Assembly (NCBI GenBank): GCA_963756525.1
Contig: CAVWNR010000003.1
Location: 434,001-498,000, forward strand
Origin: CAVWNR01 sp963756525
GTDB lineage: Bacteria > Actinomycetota > Actinomycetes > Mycobacteriales > Jatrophihabitantaceae
Reading direction: 5' to 3'
Length of the DNA: 64,000 bases
The translations under genes and the position numbers were made by a program. The number at the start of each line of letters is the position of its first letter. Position 1 is the stretch's first letter. This document shows, piece by piece, positions 33,523 to 42,382 of the stretch. The notes below the pieces were generated by a model. The model was not told the DNA's origin and did no database searches. It saw only the letters and a program-made list of their open reading frames with translations.

Positions 33523-34494
33523 TCAGTGCCCTTCTGGAAACGATTGATCGGGCGACGACTCGCCCGTGGCCCCGTAGGGCCACCGACGCACCGGGCCGAG
33601 TCCGCAGGCAACGTAGTAGCCAGCTGTCCTCGCGCCGATCGGCAGCGGAACATCCGGTTCGACTGGGTACAGATCCTGCTCGATTACCGCGTAGACGTCG
33701 CGACCGAGAGAGTTCAAGGCGTCAAGCAGCGGCGGCATGTCGGGCTCGCCGTATGGAGGCTCACACATCACGCCTAGCTTGACCGCGTCCGAGAGCGGCA
33801 GGTTCTCCACCAAAGCCTGAGCGCGTACCACAGGATCCACGGACTTCAGGTGCACATAGGTGACGCGTTCGGGAAACTGCCGCACGATCTCGATGTTGTC
33901 GCCCTCGCAGTACGCGATGTGCCCGGTGTCGAGGCAGAGGTTGACATAATCGGAATCAGTGTCAGACAGAAAGCGCTCGATGCGCGGCTGAGTGTCAACG
34001 TGGGTGTCCACGTGGGGATGAAAGACGAGCTTCACGCCGTGCTCCTCCAGCAGGAACTTCGCGAGCTCGTCGGTCCCGGTCACCAAGTTTTTCCACTGCT
34101 CGGGGTCGATGTCAGCACCGTCGGTGGCGATCCCGGTATGCATGTCGGTGTACTGCTCGGGCAGGTGCACCAGGTACTCGGCGCCGACGGCGCTGAGCAG
34201 CGCCGCTTCGCGGCCGAAGTCGGCCTTTGCCTTTTTCAACGCCTCGGCGCCCTTGTGCAGTCCCGCGAACACGGTACCGCCGCACACGGTGAGGTTGCGT
34301 CGGGCCAGCTCGTCCTTGAGCTGTTCGGCGTCCTGAGGCATGAATCCCTGTGGGCCGAGTTCGGTGTAGACGTAACCCACCCGGGCGATTTCGTCGAGAT
34401 AGACGTCCCAGGTGACCTGGTGCGGGTCGCTCGGGAACCACACTCCCCACGAGTCGGGCGCCGTGCCGAGGCGTAGGTGGCTCAGATCGGTCAT
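33523..34494 (-). CDS. iolE: 2-keto-myo-inositol dehydratase-like protein (IolE), copy 2
   Basis: 323 aa, ATG with AGGAG upstream. APDSWGVWFP at the start, GGTVFAGLHKG, VFHPHVDTHVDT, LCLDTGHIAYC, VHLKSVDP and AVIEQDLYP give the metal-binding residues of IolE in the right order and spacing. It converts inosose to the diketone used by IolD. Located directly before iolG and with its start overlapped by the 3' end of the damaged gntR frame. With copy 1 at 29129 it gives the cluster two clear IolE proteins. Confidence 0.9.
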   Translation of the reverse strand: MTDLSHLRLGTAPDSWGVWFPSDPHQVTWDVYLDEIARVGYVYTELGPQGFMPQDAEQLKDELARRNLTVCGGTVFAGLHKGAEALKKAKADFGREAALLSAVGAEYLVHLPEQYTDMHTGIATDGADIDPEQWKNLVTGTDELAKFLLEEHGVKLVFHPHVDTHVDTQPRIERFLSDTDSDYVNLCLDTGHIAYCEGDNIEIVRQFPERVTYVHLKSVDPVVRAQALVENLPLSDAVKLGVMCEPPYGEPDMPPLLDALNSLGRDVYAVIEQDLYPVEPDVPLPIGARTAGYYVACGLGPVRRWPYGATGESSPDQSFPEGH

Positions 34495-35052
34495 CTCGCT
34501 CCTAGTCCTGTGCTGTGGCTACGCTGTTTCGGGTACGGCTCGCCGAGGGCAACTCCGGCCAAGAGTTGTCCGAGGGTAACGTGTCGGGCGAACTGGATCG
34601 CGACGCCCCGATCGTCGTAGGTGACGCGCTCGGCGCTGATGAGTGGTTGCAGAGGAACCACCTCGCCACCCGGTGCCACACCAAGGCGATCGGTGACGGT
34701 GTCGTCGGCGGCATCGACTTATCGACGAGCACGCGAGTGAATGGCTCCTGCTCGGGGCAGACCGAATCATCCCGAAGGCTCGCCGGCTCAACCCAGGGCC
34801 AGCGTGCCGGTGCGCGACCTCCGTGCCGACGCAACGTATTCGCACCAGGAGGCCCTTGGCGACGAGTTGCTGGACCGCCCGACGCATCGTCTGCCGGGAC
34901 AGCCCGGTGCGGTCGGCGAGGTCTACCTCGGTCTCAAGCCGATCACCGAGCCCGAGCGCTCCGTTCTGGATCGCGGACTCGATCTGGCGGGCCACCTGAA
35001 AGTAGAGGGGTACCGGGCTCGAGCGGTCGGGCTCGACGGACCGTTGCGTCAC
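34491..35052 (-). pseudogene. GntR-family regulator, frameshifted
   Basis: The N-terminal winged helix is clear (SPVPLYFQVARQIESAIQNG, then DLADRTGLSRQTMRRAVQQL, VAKGLLVRIRCVGTEVAH). The middle of the ligand (UTRA) domain is lost, and only VTYDDRGVAIQFARHVTLG from its end can be read, in another frame, ending in a stop that overlaps iolE by four bases. An intact gene would be about 250 aa; here there is room for only about 187. A close intact paralogue is at 45823. Loss of this regulator would leave the iolE-iolG operon controlled by the paralogue or unregulated. Confidence 0.7.
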
Positions 35053-35266
35053 GTGAACCCTCCTTGCCTGGGTCCGGTTCGTACCACGGCGTATGCAAGC
35101 AGGATAGGGTCTTCGTCGTTAGGTAGCAATGTACGGACATCTGCACTTCCTATTGACATCGTGCCGCTCACCGAGGAGGCTATGCGCAACGCGCCAGCGA
35201 CACGCGGTAAATCGGATCAAGACTTCGGATACCCAGCCCGGCCACCGCCGGGGGGACACAGCATTG

Positions 35267-36262
35267 ATGGAGACGACGTCGGAGGTGCAGGTGGGTCCGG
35301 TGGGCAACCACGACGTCCTGTGCATCGGTCGGGTAGGTGTGGACCTGTATCCGCAACAGATCGGCGTCGGGCTCGAGGACGTCGAGACCTTTGCCAAATA
35401 CCTCGGTGGGTCGGCGGCTAACGTGGCGGTGGCCGCCGCGCGCCACGGCCACGCAGTCGGGCTGATCTCACGCACCGGTGACGACCCATTCGGCAAGTTC
35501 GTACACCGGGCCTTGCGCGACCTGGGCGTCGACGACCGGTTCGTTACACCGGTCGGCCACCTGCAGACGCCCGTGACATTCTGCGAAATCTTCCCGCCGG
35601 ACGATTTCCCGCTGTACTTTTACCGCCAGCCGAAGGCGCCCGACCTCGAGCTGTCGGCCGCGCAGCTCGACCTACCGGCCATCTGTGCAGCGAGGATCTT
35701 TTGGTTCACCGGCACCGGGCTGGCGGTGCAGCCAAGCCGATCGACACACCTCACCGCCCTGCGCGCCCGTGCCGGCTCCGATCGCGGCTCGGAGTTCACC
35801 GTCTTCGACCTCGACTACCGACCGATGTTCTGGGAGTCGCTGCAACACGCACGCGGGCATTACGCCACCGCGCTCGAGTACGCCACCGTCGCTGTCGGCA
35901 ATCGCGAGGAGTGCGAGGCCGCGGTGGGCGAGAGCGACGCGCCGCGGGCCGCCGACGCGCTGCTCGAGCGCGGCGTGCAGTTGGCCATCGTCAAGCAGGG
36001 CCCAAAGGGCGTCCTCGGCCGCACCGCCGAGGAGAGCGTCGAGGTGCCGCCGTTCGCGGTCGACGTCGTCAACGGCCTTGGAGCGGGCGACGGCTTCGGT
36101 GGTGCGCTGTGCCACGGCCTGCTCGCCGGCTGGGACCTCGAGCACGTCCTGCGTTTCGCCAACGTAGCCGGAGCGATCGTCGCCTCGCGGCTCGAATGCT
36201 CCACCGCTATGCCCACCACCGACGAGGTCCAGGCTCTGCTGAGCCGAGCGAGCCATGTCTGA
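35267..36262 (+). CDS. iolC: 5-dehydro-2-deoxygluconokinase IolC (PfkB family)
   Basis: 331 aa. GGSAANVAVAAARHG near residue 50 and NGLGAGDGFGGALCHGLLAG near residue 270 are the two PfkB signatures, the second holding the catalytic Asp and anion hole. It phosphorylates 2-deoxy-5-keto-D-gluconate in myo-inositol breakdown. First gene of the canonical block iolC–iolJ–(iolD)–iolA, divergent from the gntR remnant across a 214-bp gap. Upstream in-frame ATGs extend into that gap without family sequence, so the ATG at 35267 was chosen. Confidence 0.92.
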   Translation: METTSEVQVGPVGNHDVLCIGRVGVDLYPQQIGVGLEDVETFAKYLGGSAANVAVAAARHGHAVGLISRTGDDPFGKFVHRALRDLGVDDRFVTPVGHLQTPVTFCEIFPPDDFPLYFYRQPKAPDLELSAAQLDLPAICAARIFWFTGTGLAVQPSRSTHLTALRARAGSDRGSEFTVFDLDYRPMFWESLQHARGHYATALEYATVAVGNREECEAAVGESDAPRAADALLERGVQLAIVKQGPKGVLGRTAEESVEVPPFAVDVVNGLGAGDGFGGALCHGLLAGWDLEHVLRFANVAGAIVASRLECSTAMPTTDEVQALLSRASHV

Positions 36263-37160
36263 CCTGGAACTCGACCGGGTGCGCGAGATCCGCGCCAGGT
36301 ATCCCGATGAGCTGACGCGGATGGCGGCGTCCCGCAAGCGGCGCGCCCTGTTCGACGAGACCGGCCGGCTGATGATCGTCGCCGCTGACCATCCCGCGCG
36401 CAACGCCTTCGGCGTGCGCGGCGACGCCATGGCGATGGCCGACCGGGGCGAGTTGCTCGCCCGCTTGGTCGCGGCGCTGTCGCGCCCCGGGGTCGACGGC
36501 GTGCTGGGGACCCCGGATATCATCGACGACCTGCTGCTGCTCGGCGCGCTCGACGACAAGCTCGTATTCGGCTCGATGAACCGTGGGGGCCTCCAGGGCT
36601 CGGTCTTCGAGATGGACGACCGGTTTACCGGCTACGACGCCGAGACCATCGAGCGAATGGGCTACGAGGGCGGCAAGATGCTCACCCGCGTCGCGCTGGG
36701 TGATCCATTGACGGCCACGACACTCGAGGCCTGCGCGAACGCGGTGTCGGATCTCGCCCGGCGCGGTCTCGTCGCGATCGTCGAGCCGTTCCTGTCGTCC
36801 TGGGTGGACGGGCGAGTCCGGCACGACCTCACTGCCGAAGGCTGCATCCGGTCGATTGCGGTGTGTGCCGCGCTCGGGGTGGCCAGCGCCTATACCTGGC
36901 TCAAGCTGCCGGTCGTCGATGACATGGAGCGGGTGATGGCGGCGACGACCCTGCCGAGCTTGCTGCTCGGCGGCGACCCGTCGACGGCGCCGGACGAAAC
37001 CTACGCGACGTGGGGGAAGGCGCTAGAGCTGCCGGGCGTGCGCGGCCTGGTCGTCGGACGGGCGCTGCTCTATCCACCGGACGGCGACGTCGAGCTCGCC
37101 GTCGACACCGCCGCATCGCTCGTGAGGCCCGAGCGATCGGGGGACGCAACTGATGGCTGA
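36255..37160 (+). CDS. Cgl0159-family (beta/alpha)8 aldolase, IolJ-type
   Basis: 301 aa; overlaps the end of iolC by eight bases. MIVAADHPARNAFGV, VLGTPDIIDDLLLLG, NRGGLQGSVFEMDDR and YTWLKLPVVDDMERVM are characteristic of the DeoC/FbaB-like family that stands next to iolC in Corynebacterium and Streptomyces. There it takes the place of IolJ and cleaves 2-deoxy-5-keto-D-gluconate 6-phosphate to dihydroxyacetone phosphate and malonate semialdehyde. The Lys in KLPVVDD is a candidate Schiff-base residue. The downstream iolD it overlaps is a wreck. Confidence 0.88.
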   Translation: MSDLELDRVREIRARYPDELTRMAASRKRRALFDETGRLMIVAADHPARNAFGVRGDAMAMADRGELLARLVAALSRPGVDGVLGTPDIIDDLLLLGALDDKLVFGSMNRGGLQGSVFEMDDRFTGYDAETIERMGYEGGKMLTRVALGDPLTATTLEACANAVSDLARRGLVAIVEPFLSSWVDGRVRHDLTAEGCIRSIAVCAALGVASAYTWLKLPVVDDMERVMAATTLPSLLLGGDPSTAPDETYATWGKALELPGVRGLVVGRALLYPPDGDVELAVDTAASLVRPERSGDATDG

Positions 37161-37770
37161 GCGCGCCGAGCGGCTGACCGTGGCGCAGGCGGTCGTGCAC
37201 TTCCGGGGCGCCTCTGAGGCGTCTTTGAGTCAATTCGGCGTTGGCATGGCCACGGATCAAGCCTACGGTTCTGTGTCTAGGGTCACTGGCTTCGCCCGCA
37301 GTTCAGCACCCCGCCACGGCCAGTCCGCTGCTTATTTGGGAGCCAATCATGTCTCGACCGCTCAGCGAAGCCCTGCTCGAGGGCAAACGTGTTCTGGTCA
37401 GCGGCGGACGCAGGGCTTGGACGTGTCCGTCGCTACCGCCCCGGTGCGCAATTGCGCCGACGTCATGATCACGGGACGACGCAAGGCCGTTGGCGATCGC
37501 ATCGCGGCACAGCTCTCCGAACAGTCGGGGCGGAAACTGCGCCGTGTCCAGGCAGACGCGGGCAACGTCGAGCAGGTCCATGCACGTGTCGCCCAGCGCA
37601 CCACCGTCGTCCACGGCGAGACCGACCCGCTGGCACCGGTCCGGTCGTCCGAGAGCTGGTGGGACGTGCCCGTCTCGCCGACCGCGCAGCAGGACAGCAC
37701 CCGGGATGCCTATGGCCAGTGCCACAACCACAAGGCCGACCAACGCCTCTACCTCTCAAGCTGCCTACCC
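37153..37770 (+). pseudogene. Chimeric iolD remnant with its centre replaced by an SDR fragment
   Basis: The frame opens MAERAERLTVAQAVVHF, the start of canonical IolD, and overlaps the IolJ-type gene by eight bases. At about 37204 it switches to the duplicated SDR leader and 5' end (NCADVMITGRRKAVGDRIAA, LSEQSGRKLRRVQADAG). At about 37591 it returns to the IolD C-terminus (RTTVVHGETDPLAPV, SSESWWDVPVS, QCHNHKADQRLYL). About 1.7 kb of iolD is missing, including both TPP domains. All three parts lie in one open frame, which has lost the iolD stop and runs into iolA. It cannot act as IolD. Confidence 0.88.
37209..37591. repeat. About 380-bp duplicated segment, copy B (inside iolD remnant)
   Basis: Second copy of 20721-21100, including the non-coding leader (TTTGAGTCAATTCGGCGTTG), the SDR start and about 75 codons. 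A missing G near 37407 shifts the SDR frame relative to its own ATG, and many point differences show that the copy is old. Confidence 0.9.
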
Positions 37771-37799
37771 CTCCAGCGGACAACGGAAGGAACGATCAG

Positions 37800-39299
37800 A
37801 TGGCTGCCACGATCGAGCACTGGATCGGCGGGTCGACGACCGCCGGAACGTCCGTCCGGCGGGGTCCGGTCTACAACCCGGCGACCGGCGCGGAGCAGGC
37901 CGAGGTGCTGCTGGCCGAGCGGGCCGACGTCGACGCCGCCGTGGCCGCGGCGCGGGCGGTGCTGCCCGCCTGGGCCGACGCGTCGCTCAGCAAGCGGACG
38001 AAGATCATATTTGCGTTCCGCGAGCTGCTGAATCAACACGTCAAGGACCTCGCAGAGATCATCTCCGACGAGCACGGCAAGGTGCTCTCGGACGCGGCGG
38101 GAGAGGTGCAACGCGGGCTCGAGGTGGTGGAGTTTGCCTGCGGAATTCCACAACTGCTCAAGGGCGAATACTCCGATCAGGTGTCGACGTCCGTGGACGT
38201 TTTCTCCTTCCGGTCACCGCTCGGTGTCGTCGCCGGTATCACGCCGTTCAACTTCCCCGCGATGGTTCCCCTGTGGATGTACCCGGTCGCCATCGCTTGC
38301 GGCAACACGTTCGTGCTGAAGCCGAGCGAACGCGATCCCTCGGCGTCGAACTACGTCGCGCGGCTGTGGGCCGAAGCCGGCCTGCCCAGCGGCGTGTTCA
38401 ACGTGGTCCACGGCGACAAGTCGGCGGTCGACGCGTTGCTCGACCACCCGGACGTCGCTGCTGTGTCCTTCGTCGGCTCCACACCGATAGCGCGGTACAT
38501 CCACAACCGCGCCAACGCGAACGGCAAGCGGGTCCAGGCGCTCGGGGGTGCGAAGAATCACGCAATCGTGCTACCGGACGCCGACATGGGCTTTGCGTCC
38601 GACCACCTGACCGCGGCCGCCTTCGGCTCCGCCGGTGAGCGCTGTATGGCGATCTCGGCCGCGGTCGTGGTCGGTTCGGCCGCCGATCCGCTGATGGATG
38701 CGCTGGTGCCGAGGGCGAAGGCGGTCCGGGTGGGGTCGGGGCGCGACCCGCAGAGCGAGATGGGACCGGTTGTGACGGCGGCCGCCCGTGACCGCATCGT
38801 CGGGCTCATCGGCCGCGGTGAGGAGCAGGGTGCCAAGGTGGCGGTCGACGGCCGCGGCCTGCGCGTTTCCGGCTTCGAGGAGGGCTTCTTCGTCGGCCCC
38901 ACCGTGATCGATCAGGTGGCCCCGACGATGGACGTCTACCAGGAGGAGATATTTGGGCCGGTGTTGTCGGTGCTGCGCGCCGACGACGTGCAAAGCGCCA
39001 TCAACCTGATCAACTCGAACCCGTACGGCAACGGTACGGCGATCTTCACCAACAGCGGCGAGGCCGCGCGGACATTTATGCGCGGCGTGAACGTCGGGAT
39101 GATCGGCATCAACGTGCCCATCCCGGTTCCGATGGCGTACTACTCCTTCGGTGGCTGGAAGGACTCGCTGTTCGGTGACAAGCATGTCCACGGCCCTGAG
39201 GGCGTTTCCTTCTATACGCGTGGGAAGGTGGTGACCTCTCGCTGGCCGCACGTGACCTCCTCTAGCAACGCCAGTCTGCATTTCCCGACGGCGACCTGA
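37800..39299 (+). CDS. iolA: CoA-acylating methylmalonate/malonate semialdehyde dehydrogenase (MmsA/IolA)
   Basis: 499 aa, ATG preceded by GGAAGG. ITPFNFPAMVPLWMYPVAIA, VSFVGSTPIARYIH, GGAKNHAIVLPDAD and the nucleophile in AGERCMAISAAV are the MmsA signature; GVNVGMIGINVPIPVPMAYY and the FGDKHVHGPEGV end are specific to the CoA-acylating type, which has Asn where other aldehyde dehydrogenases have the general-base Glu. It turns malonate semialdehyde into acetyl-CoA and CO2, the last step of myo-inositol breakdown. Confidence 0.94.
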   Translation: MAATIEHWIGGSTTAGTSVRRGPVYNPATGAEQAEVLLAERADVDAAVAAARAVLPAWADASLSKRTKIIFAFRELLNQHVKDLAEIISDEHGKVLSDAAGEVQRGLEVVEFACGIPQLLKGEYSDQVSTSVDVFSFRSPLGVVAGITPFNFPAMVPLWMYPVAIACGNTFVLKPSERDPSASNYVARLWAEAGLPSGVFNVVHGDKSAVDALLDHPDVAAVSFVGSTPIARYIHNRANANGKRVQALGGAKNHAIVLPDADMGFASDHLTAAAFGSAGERCMAISAAVVVGSAADPLMDALVPRAKAVRVGSGRDPQSEMGPVVTAAARDRIVGLIGRGEEQGAKVAVDGRGLRVSGFEEGFFVGPTVIDQVAPTMDVYQEEIFGPVLSVLRADDVQSAINLINSNPYGNGTAIFTNSGEAARTFMRGVNVGMIGINVPIPVPMAYYSFGGWKDSLFGDKHVHGPEGVSFYTRGKVVTSRWPHVTSSSNASLHFPTAT

Positions 39300-39331
39300 C
39301 GTGACCCGCACAGTCCATGCACCCATCGTTT

Positions 39332-39349
39332 CGCCGGTCTGAGCCGGCG
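39332..39349 (+). other. Small hairpin between iolA and the ABC importer genes
   Basis: CGCCGG-TCTGAG-CCGGCG, a 6-bp GC-only stem 24 bases before the binding-protein start. There is no T-tract. It could weaken read-through or protect the downstream message. Confidence 0.3.
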
Positions 39350-39372
39350 TCGGCCTGAAAGGACTCGTAAAC

Positions 39373-40371
39373 ATGTCGAGCCGAACTCAACGCGTGCTGC
39401 GAGTGGTGGCGGGAGCCACCGTCGCGGCCCTCGCCCTTGCCGCCTGCAGCGGTGGTGGCAAGCCCAGCAGCAATACGAACGACAACAACAACGCCGTCGG
39501 CGGCGGGGACAAATCCGGATACACCATTGCCATGATCACCCACGAGACGCCGGGTGACACGTTCTGGGACCGCATCCGTGCCGGCGCGCAACAGGCCGCC
39601 AAGAACGAGGGTATTACGCTCAAGTACTCCAACGACCCCGACGCCTCAAAGCAGGCGGTCCTCATTCAGAACGCAGTCGATTCGCACGTCGACGGGATCG
39701 CGACGACACTTGCGACTCCGACCGCGCTCGCGGGTGCGGTGAAGTCGGCGCTCAACGCGCACATCCCGGTCGTCGCGTTCAACTCCGGTATTCAGCAGTA
39801 CAAGCAAGTCGGGGCGTTGATGTATTTCGGCTCGGACGAGACACTGGCCGGGCAAACAGCGGGCAAACGGCTGGCCGGTGAGGGAGTCAAGCACCCGCTG
39901 TGCACCATCCAGGAGTCCGGCCAGATCGCTCTGGAGTCCCGGTGCGCGGGCGTGAAGAGCGCGATCCCGGGTACCGAGATCATCCAGGTCAACGGCGCGA
40001 ACGACGCATCGGTGACCTCAACGCTGCAGGCCAAGCTCGTCCAAGACAAGTCGATCGACGCGATCGTCACGCTGGGTGCGCCGCAGGCCATCGACGCCGA
40101 GAAGGCAATGTCGGCGACGAATACGCATCCGCATCTGGTGACGTTCGACCTGAACCAACAGGTCGGCGAGGATATTCTGAGCGGGAAGGTTGAGTTCTCG
40201 ATCGACCAGCAGCCCTACGTGCAGGGCTTCATGTCGGTCACCGCCCTGTACCTGTACATCAAGAACGGCAATGACATGGGCGGCGGCAGCCCGGTGCTGA
40301 CCGGGCCGTCCTACGTCGACAAGAGCAACATCAGCAAGATCCTCCCCTTCATCAAGAACAACACGCGCTAG
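39373..40371 (+). CDS. Sugar/cyclitol ABC importer substrate-binding lipoprotein
   Basis: 332 aa. A lipoprotein signal with lipobox ALAAC puts the lipidated cysteine at Cys25, followed by a Ser/Gly/Asn-rich linker. The mature part is a type I periplasmic-binding fold of the ribose/inositol class: IAMITHETPGDTFWDRI, GIATTLATPTALAGAV, IPVVAFNSGIQQYKQVGA, LDxDxAxQxVG-like VTFDLNQQVGEDIL and IDQQPYVQGF. First gene of the importer (binding protein, permease, ATPase). Placed between iolA and iolB, so inositol is the likely ligand. Confidence 0.92.
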   Translation: MSSRTQRVLRVVAGATVAALALAACSGGGKPSSNTNDNNNAVGGGDKSGYTIAMITHETPGDTFWDRIRAGAQQAAKNEGITLKYSNDPDASKQAVLIQNAVDSHVDGIATTLATPTALAGAVKSALNAHIPVVAFNSGIQQYKQVGALMYFGSDETLAGQTAGKRLAGEGVKHPLCTIQESGQIALESRCAGVKSAIPGTEIIQVNGANDASVTSTLQAKLVQDKSIDAIVTLGAPQAIDAEKAMSATNTHPHLVTFDLNQQVGEDILSGKVEFSIDQQPYVQGFMSVTALYLYIKNGNDMGGGSPVLTGPSYVDKSNISKILPFIKNNTR

Positions 40372-40384
40372 TCGCAGTTCCCGG

Positions 40385-40416
40385 GGCTGCCGCTCGCGCG
40401 GTCGCCAGCGGCAGCC
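40385..40416 (+). other. Intercistronic hairpin between binding protein and permease genes
   Basis: Perfect 10-bp stem GGCTGCCGCT / AGCGGCAGCC (40385-40394 and 40407-40416) with a 12-base loop, flanked by GG and CCCC runs. It starts 14 bases after the binding-protein stop. Hairpins here commonly protect the upstream message, allowing far more binding protein than permease. A second small dyad, CAGTG-ATCG-CACTG, follows at 40426-40439. Confidence 0.6.
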
Positions 40417-40453
40417 TCCCCTTCGCAGTGATCGCACTGATCGGAGCAGTTTC

Positions 40454-41527
40454 ATGAGCCAGACTCTCCAGCCGACCGTCCCACCTGCCCCGCCCGGAAC
40501 TCAAGAAGATGCCAACCGAGTCAAGTTGGGCTGGTCCAATCGCTTGCTTGCGCGCCCCGAGGTCGGTGCGCTGGTGGCGGCCATCGCCATCCTGATCTTC
40601 TTCCTTGTCGTCGCACCGGCGTTCCGAGACGCGGATTCCTTCTTTACCGTGCTCTACCAGTCGTCCACCTACGGCATCGTCGCAGTCGGCGTCGGCATGT
40701 TGATGATCGGAGGCGAGTTCGATCTGTCCGCAGGCGTTCTCGTATTCTCCTGCGGCCTGCTGAACGCGATGTTCTGCTACAACCTGGGAATCAACCTGTG
40801 GGTAGGTGCTGCGCTTGCGCTGGTGTTTGCGCTGGGCATTGGCTACCTGAACGGTTTCCTCGTGATGCGCACCGGCATCCCGAGCTTCTTGATCACGCTC
40901 GGTACATTTTTCGTTTTGCAAGGTGCGAATCTCGGGGTTACCAAGCTGGTCACTGGCTCGGTCTCGTCGCAGGACATCTCTCAAATGGATGGGTACAAGT
41001 CGCTGGGGTCAGTCTTCGCCGGGAGCTGGAAGATCGGCGGTGTGACGATCTGGGGGACGGTCCTCTGGTGGATCGGCTTCGTGGCCATCTCGACCTACGT
41101 GCTCACCCGCACGAAGATCGGGAACTGGATCTACGCCGTCGGTGGCAACGCGGCGAGCGCGCGCGCCGTCGGTGTGCCGGTGACCAAGGTGAAGATCGGC
41201 CTCTTCATGACCGTATCCTTCCTCGGGTGGTTCGACGGGATGCACTACCTGTACCGGTTCAACACGCTGCAGGCGAACAACGGTGTGGGTGACGAGTTCA
41301 TCTTCATCATCGCGGCCGTTGTGGGTGGGACGCTGCTCACCGGTGGGTTCGGCAACGCGATCGGTGTCGCGATCGGTGCGTTCATCTTCGGCATGACCAG
41401 TTTGGGCATCGTCTACGCCGGCTGGGACCCGAACTGGTTCAAGGCGTTCCTCGGCGTCATGCTCCTGCTCGCCGTCGGCCTGAACTCCTACGTCAAGAAG
41501 CTGGCTACTGCGAGGAAGGTCGGTTAG
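40454..41527 (+). CDS. Sugar/cyclitol ABC importer permease (RbsC-like)
   Basis: 357 aa with about ten hydrophobic segments. GVGMLMIGGEFDLSAGVLVF, GYLNGFLVMRTGIPSFLITL, VGGNAASARAVGVPV and AAVVGGTLLTGGFGNAIGVA are the conserved loops of BPD transporter family 2 (ribose/inositol type) permeases. There is a single permease gene, so it probably acts as a homodimer with the ATPase encoded next. The ATPase start is two bases after this stop. Confidence 0.93.
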   Translation: MSQTLQPTVPPAPPGTQEDANRVKLGWSNRLLARPEVGALVAAIAILIFFLVVAPAFRDADSFFTVLYQSSTYGIVAVGVGMLMIGGEFDLSAGVLVFSCGLLNAMFCYNLGINLWVGAALALVFALGIGYLNGFLVMRTGIPSFLITLGTFFVLQGANLGVTKLVTGSVSSQDISQMDGYKSLGSVFAGSWKIGGVTIWGTVLWWIGFVAISTYVLTRTKIGNWIYAVGGNAASARAVGVPVTKVKIGLFMTVSFLGWFDGMHYLYRFNTLQANNGVGDEFIFIIAAVVGGTLLTGGFGNAIGVAIGAFIFGMTSLGIVYAGWDPNWFKAFLGVMLLLAVGLNSYVKKLATARKVG

Positions 41528-41529
41528 CC

Positions 41530-42345
41530 GTGACGGACATGCTCATCGAACACGCCGATCACAGTCTGACGCGGGGCGAGCCCCTCGTCCAGATGACCGA
41601 CGTGGGAAAGTTCTACGGCGCCATCCGAGCGCTGCGCGGAATCAACCTGACGGTCAACTCCGGGGAGGTCGCATGCGTACTGGGCGACAACGGGGCCGGA
41701 AAGTCGACGCTGATCAAAGTCATCTCTGGCTTGCACCGGCCCAGTGAGGGAGTAATGCGGGTCGACGGGCAGCCGGTCACCTTCCGGTCGCCGCGCGACG
41801 CGCTCGATCACGGCATCGCCACCGTCTACCAGGACCTCGCCGTTGTATCGCTCATGGAGGTTTGGCGGAACTTCTTCCTCGGCTCCGAGGTGACGGCCGG
41901 CAAGCTGCCCTTCGCGCCACTCAAGGTCAAGGACATGAAGGCGACCGCCGACGCCGAATTGCGGAAGATGGGGATCGTCGTCAAGGACATCGACCAACCC
42001 ATCGGCAGCCTGTCCGGCGGCCAGCGCCAGTGCGTCGCGATCGCTCGTTCGGTCTACTTCGGCGCCCGCGTGCTCATCCTCGACGAGCCGACCGCGGCGC
42101 TCGGCGTCAAGCAGTCCGGAGTCGTGCTGAAGTACACGGCTGCGGCGCGGGACGCGGGTCTGGGCGTCGTGTTCATCACGCACAACCCACATCACGCATA
42201 CCTCGTAGGCGACCACTTCGTCATCCTCAAGCTCGGCGCTGCCGTCCTCGACAAGAAGCGCTCCGAAGTGACCCTGGACGAGCTCACAACGGAGATGGCG
42301 GGCGGCCGCGAGCTCGCGGAACTCTCGCACGAGCTGCAGCGCTGA
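41530..42345 (+). CDS. Sugar/cyclitol ABC importer ATPase
   Basis: 271 aa from a GTG. Walker A GDNGAGKSTLIK, Q-loop VYQDLAVV, signature LSGGQRQCVAIAR, Walker B VLILDEPTAAL and the switch His in VFITHNPHHAYL are complete. It has one nucleotide-binding domain, the short form seen in FrcA-like importers, not the two-domain RbsA form. The ATPase completes the import operon. Confidence 0.93.
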   Translation: MTDMLIEHADHSLTRGEPLVQMTDVGKFYGAIRALRGINLTVNSGEVACVLGDNGAGKSTLIKVISGLHRPSEGVMRVDGQPVTFRSPRDALDHGIATVYQDLAVVSLMEVWRNFFLGSEVTAGKLPFAPLKVKDMKATADAELRKMGIVVKDIDQPIGSLSGGQRQCVAIARSVYFGARVLILDEPTAALGVKQSGVVLKYTAAARDAGLGVVFITHNPHHAYLVGDHFVILKLGAAVLDKKRSEVTLDELTTEMAGGRELAELSHELQR

Positions 42346-42382
42346 TCCTCGCCAGACGCCTGAGAGGAGTTGAGGAACACGA

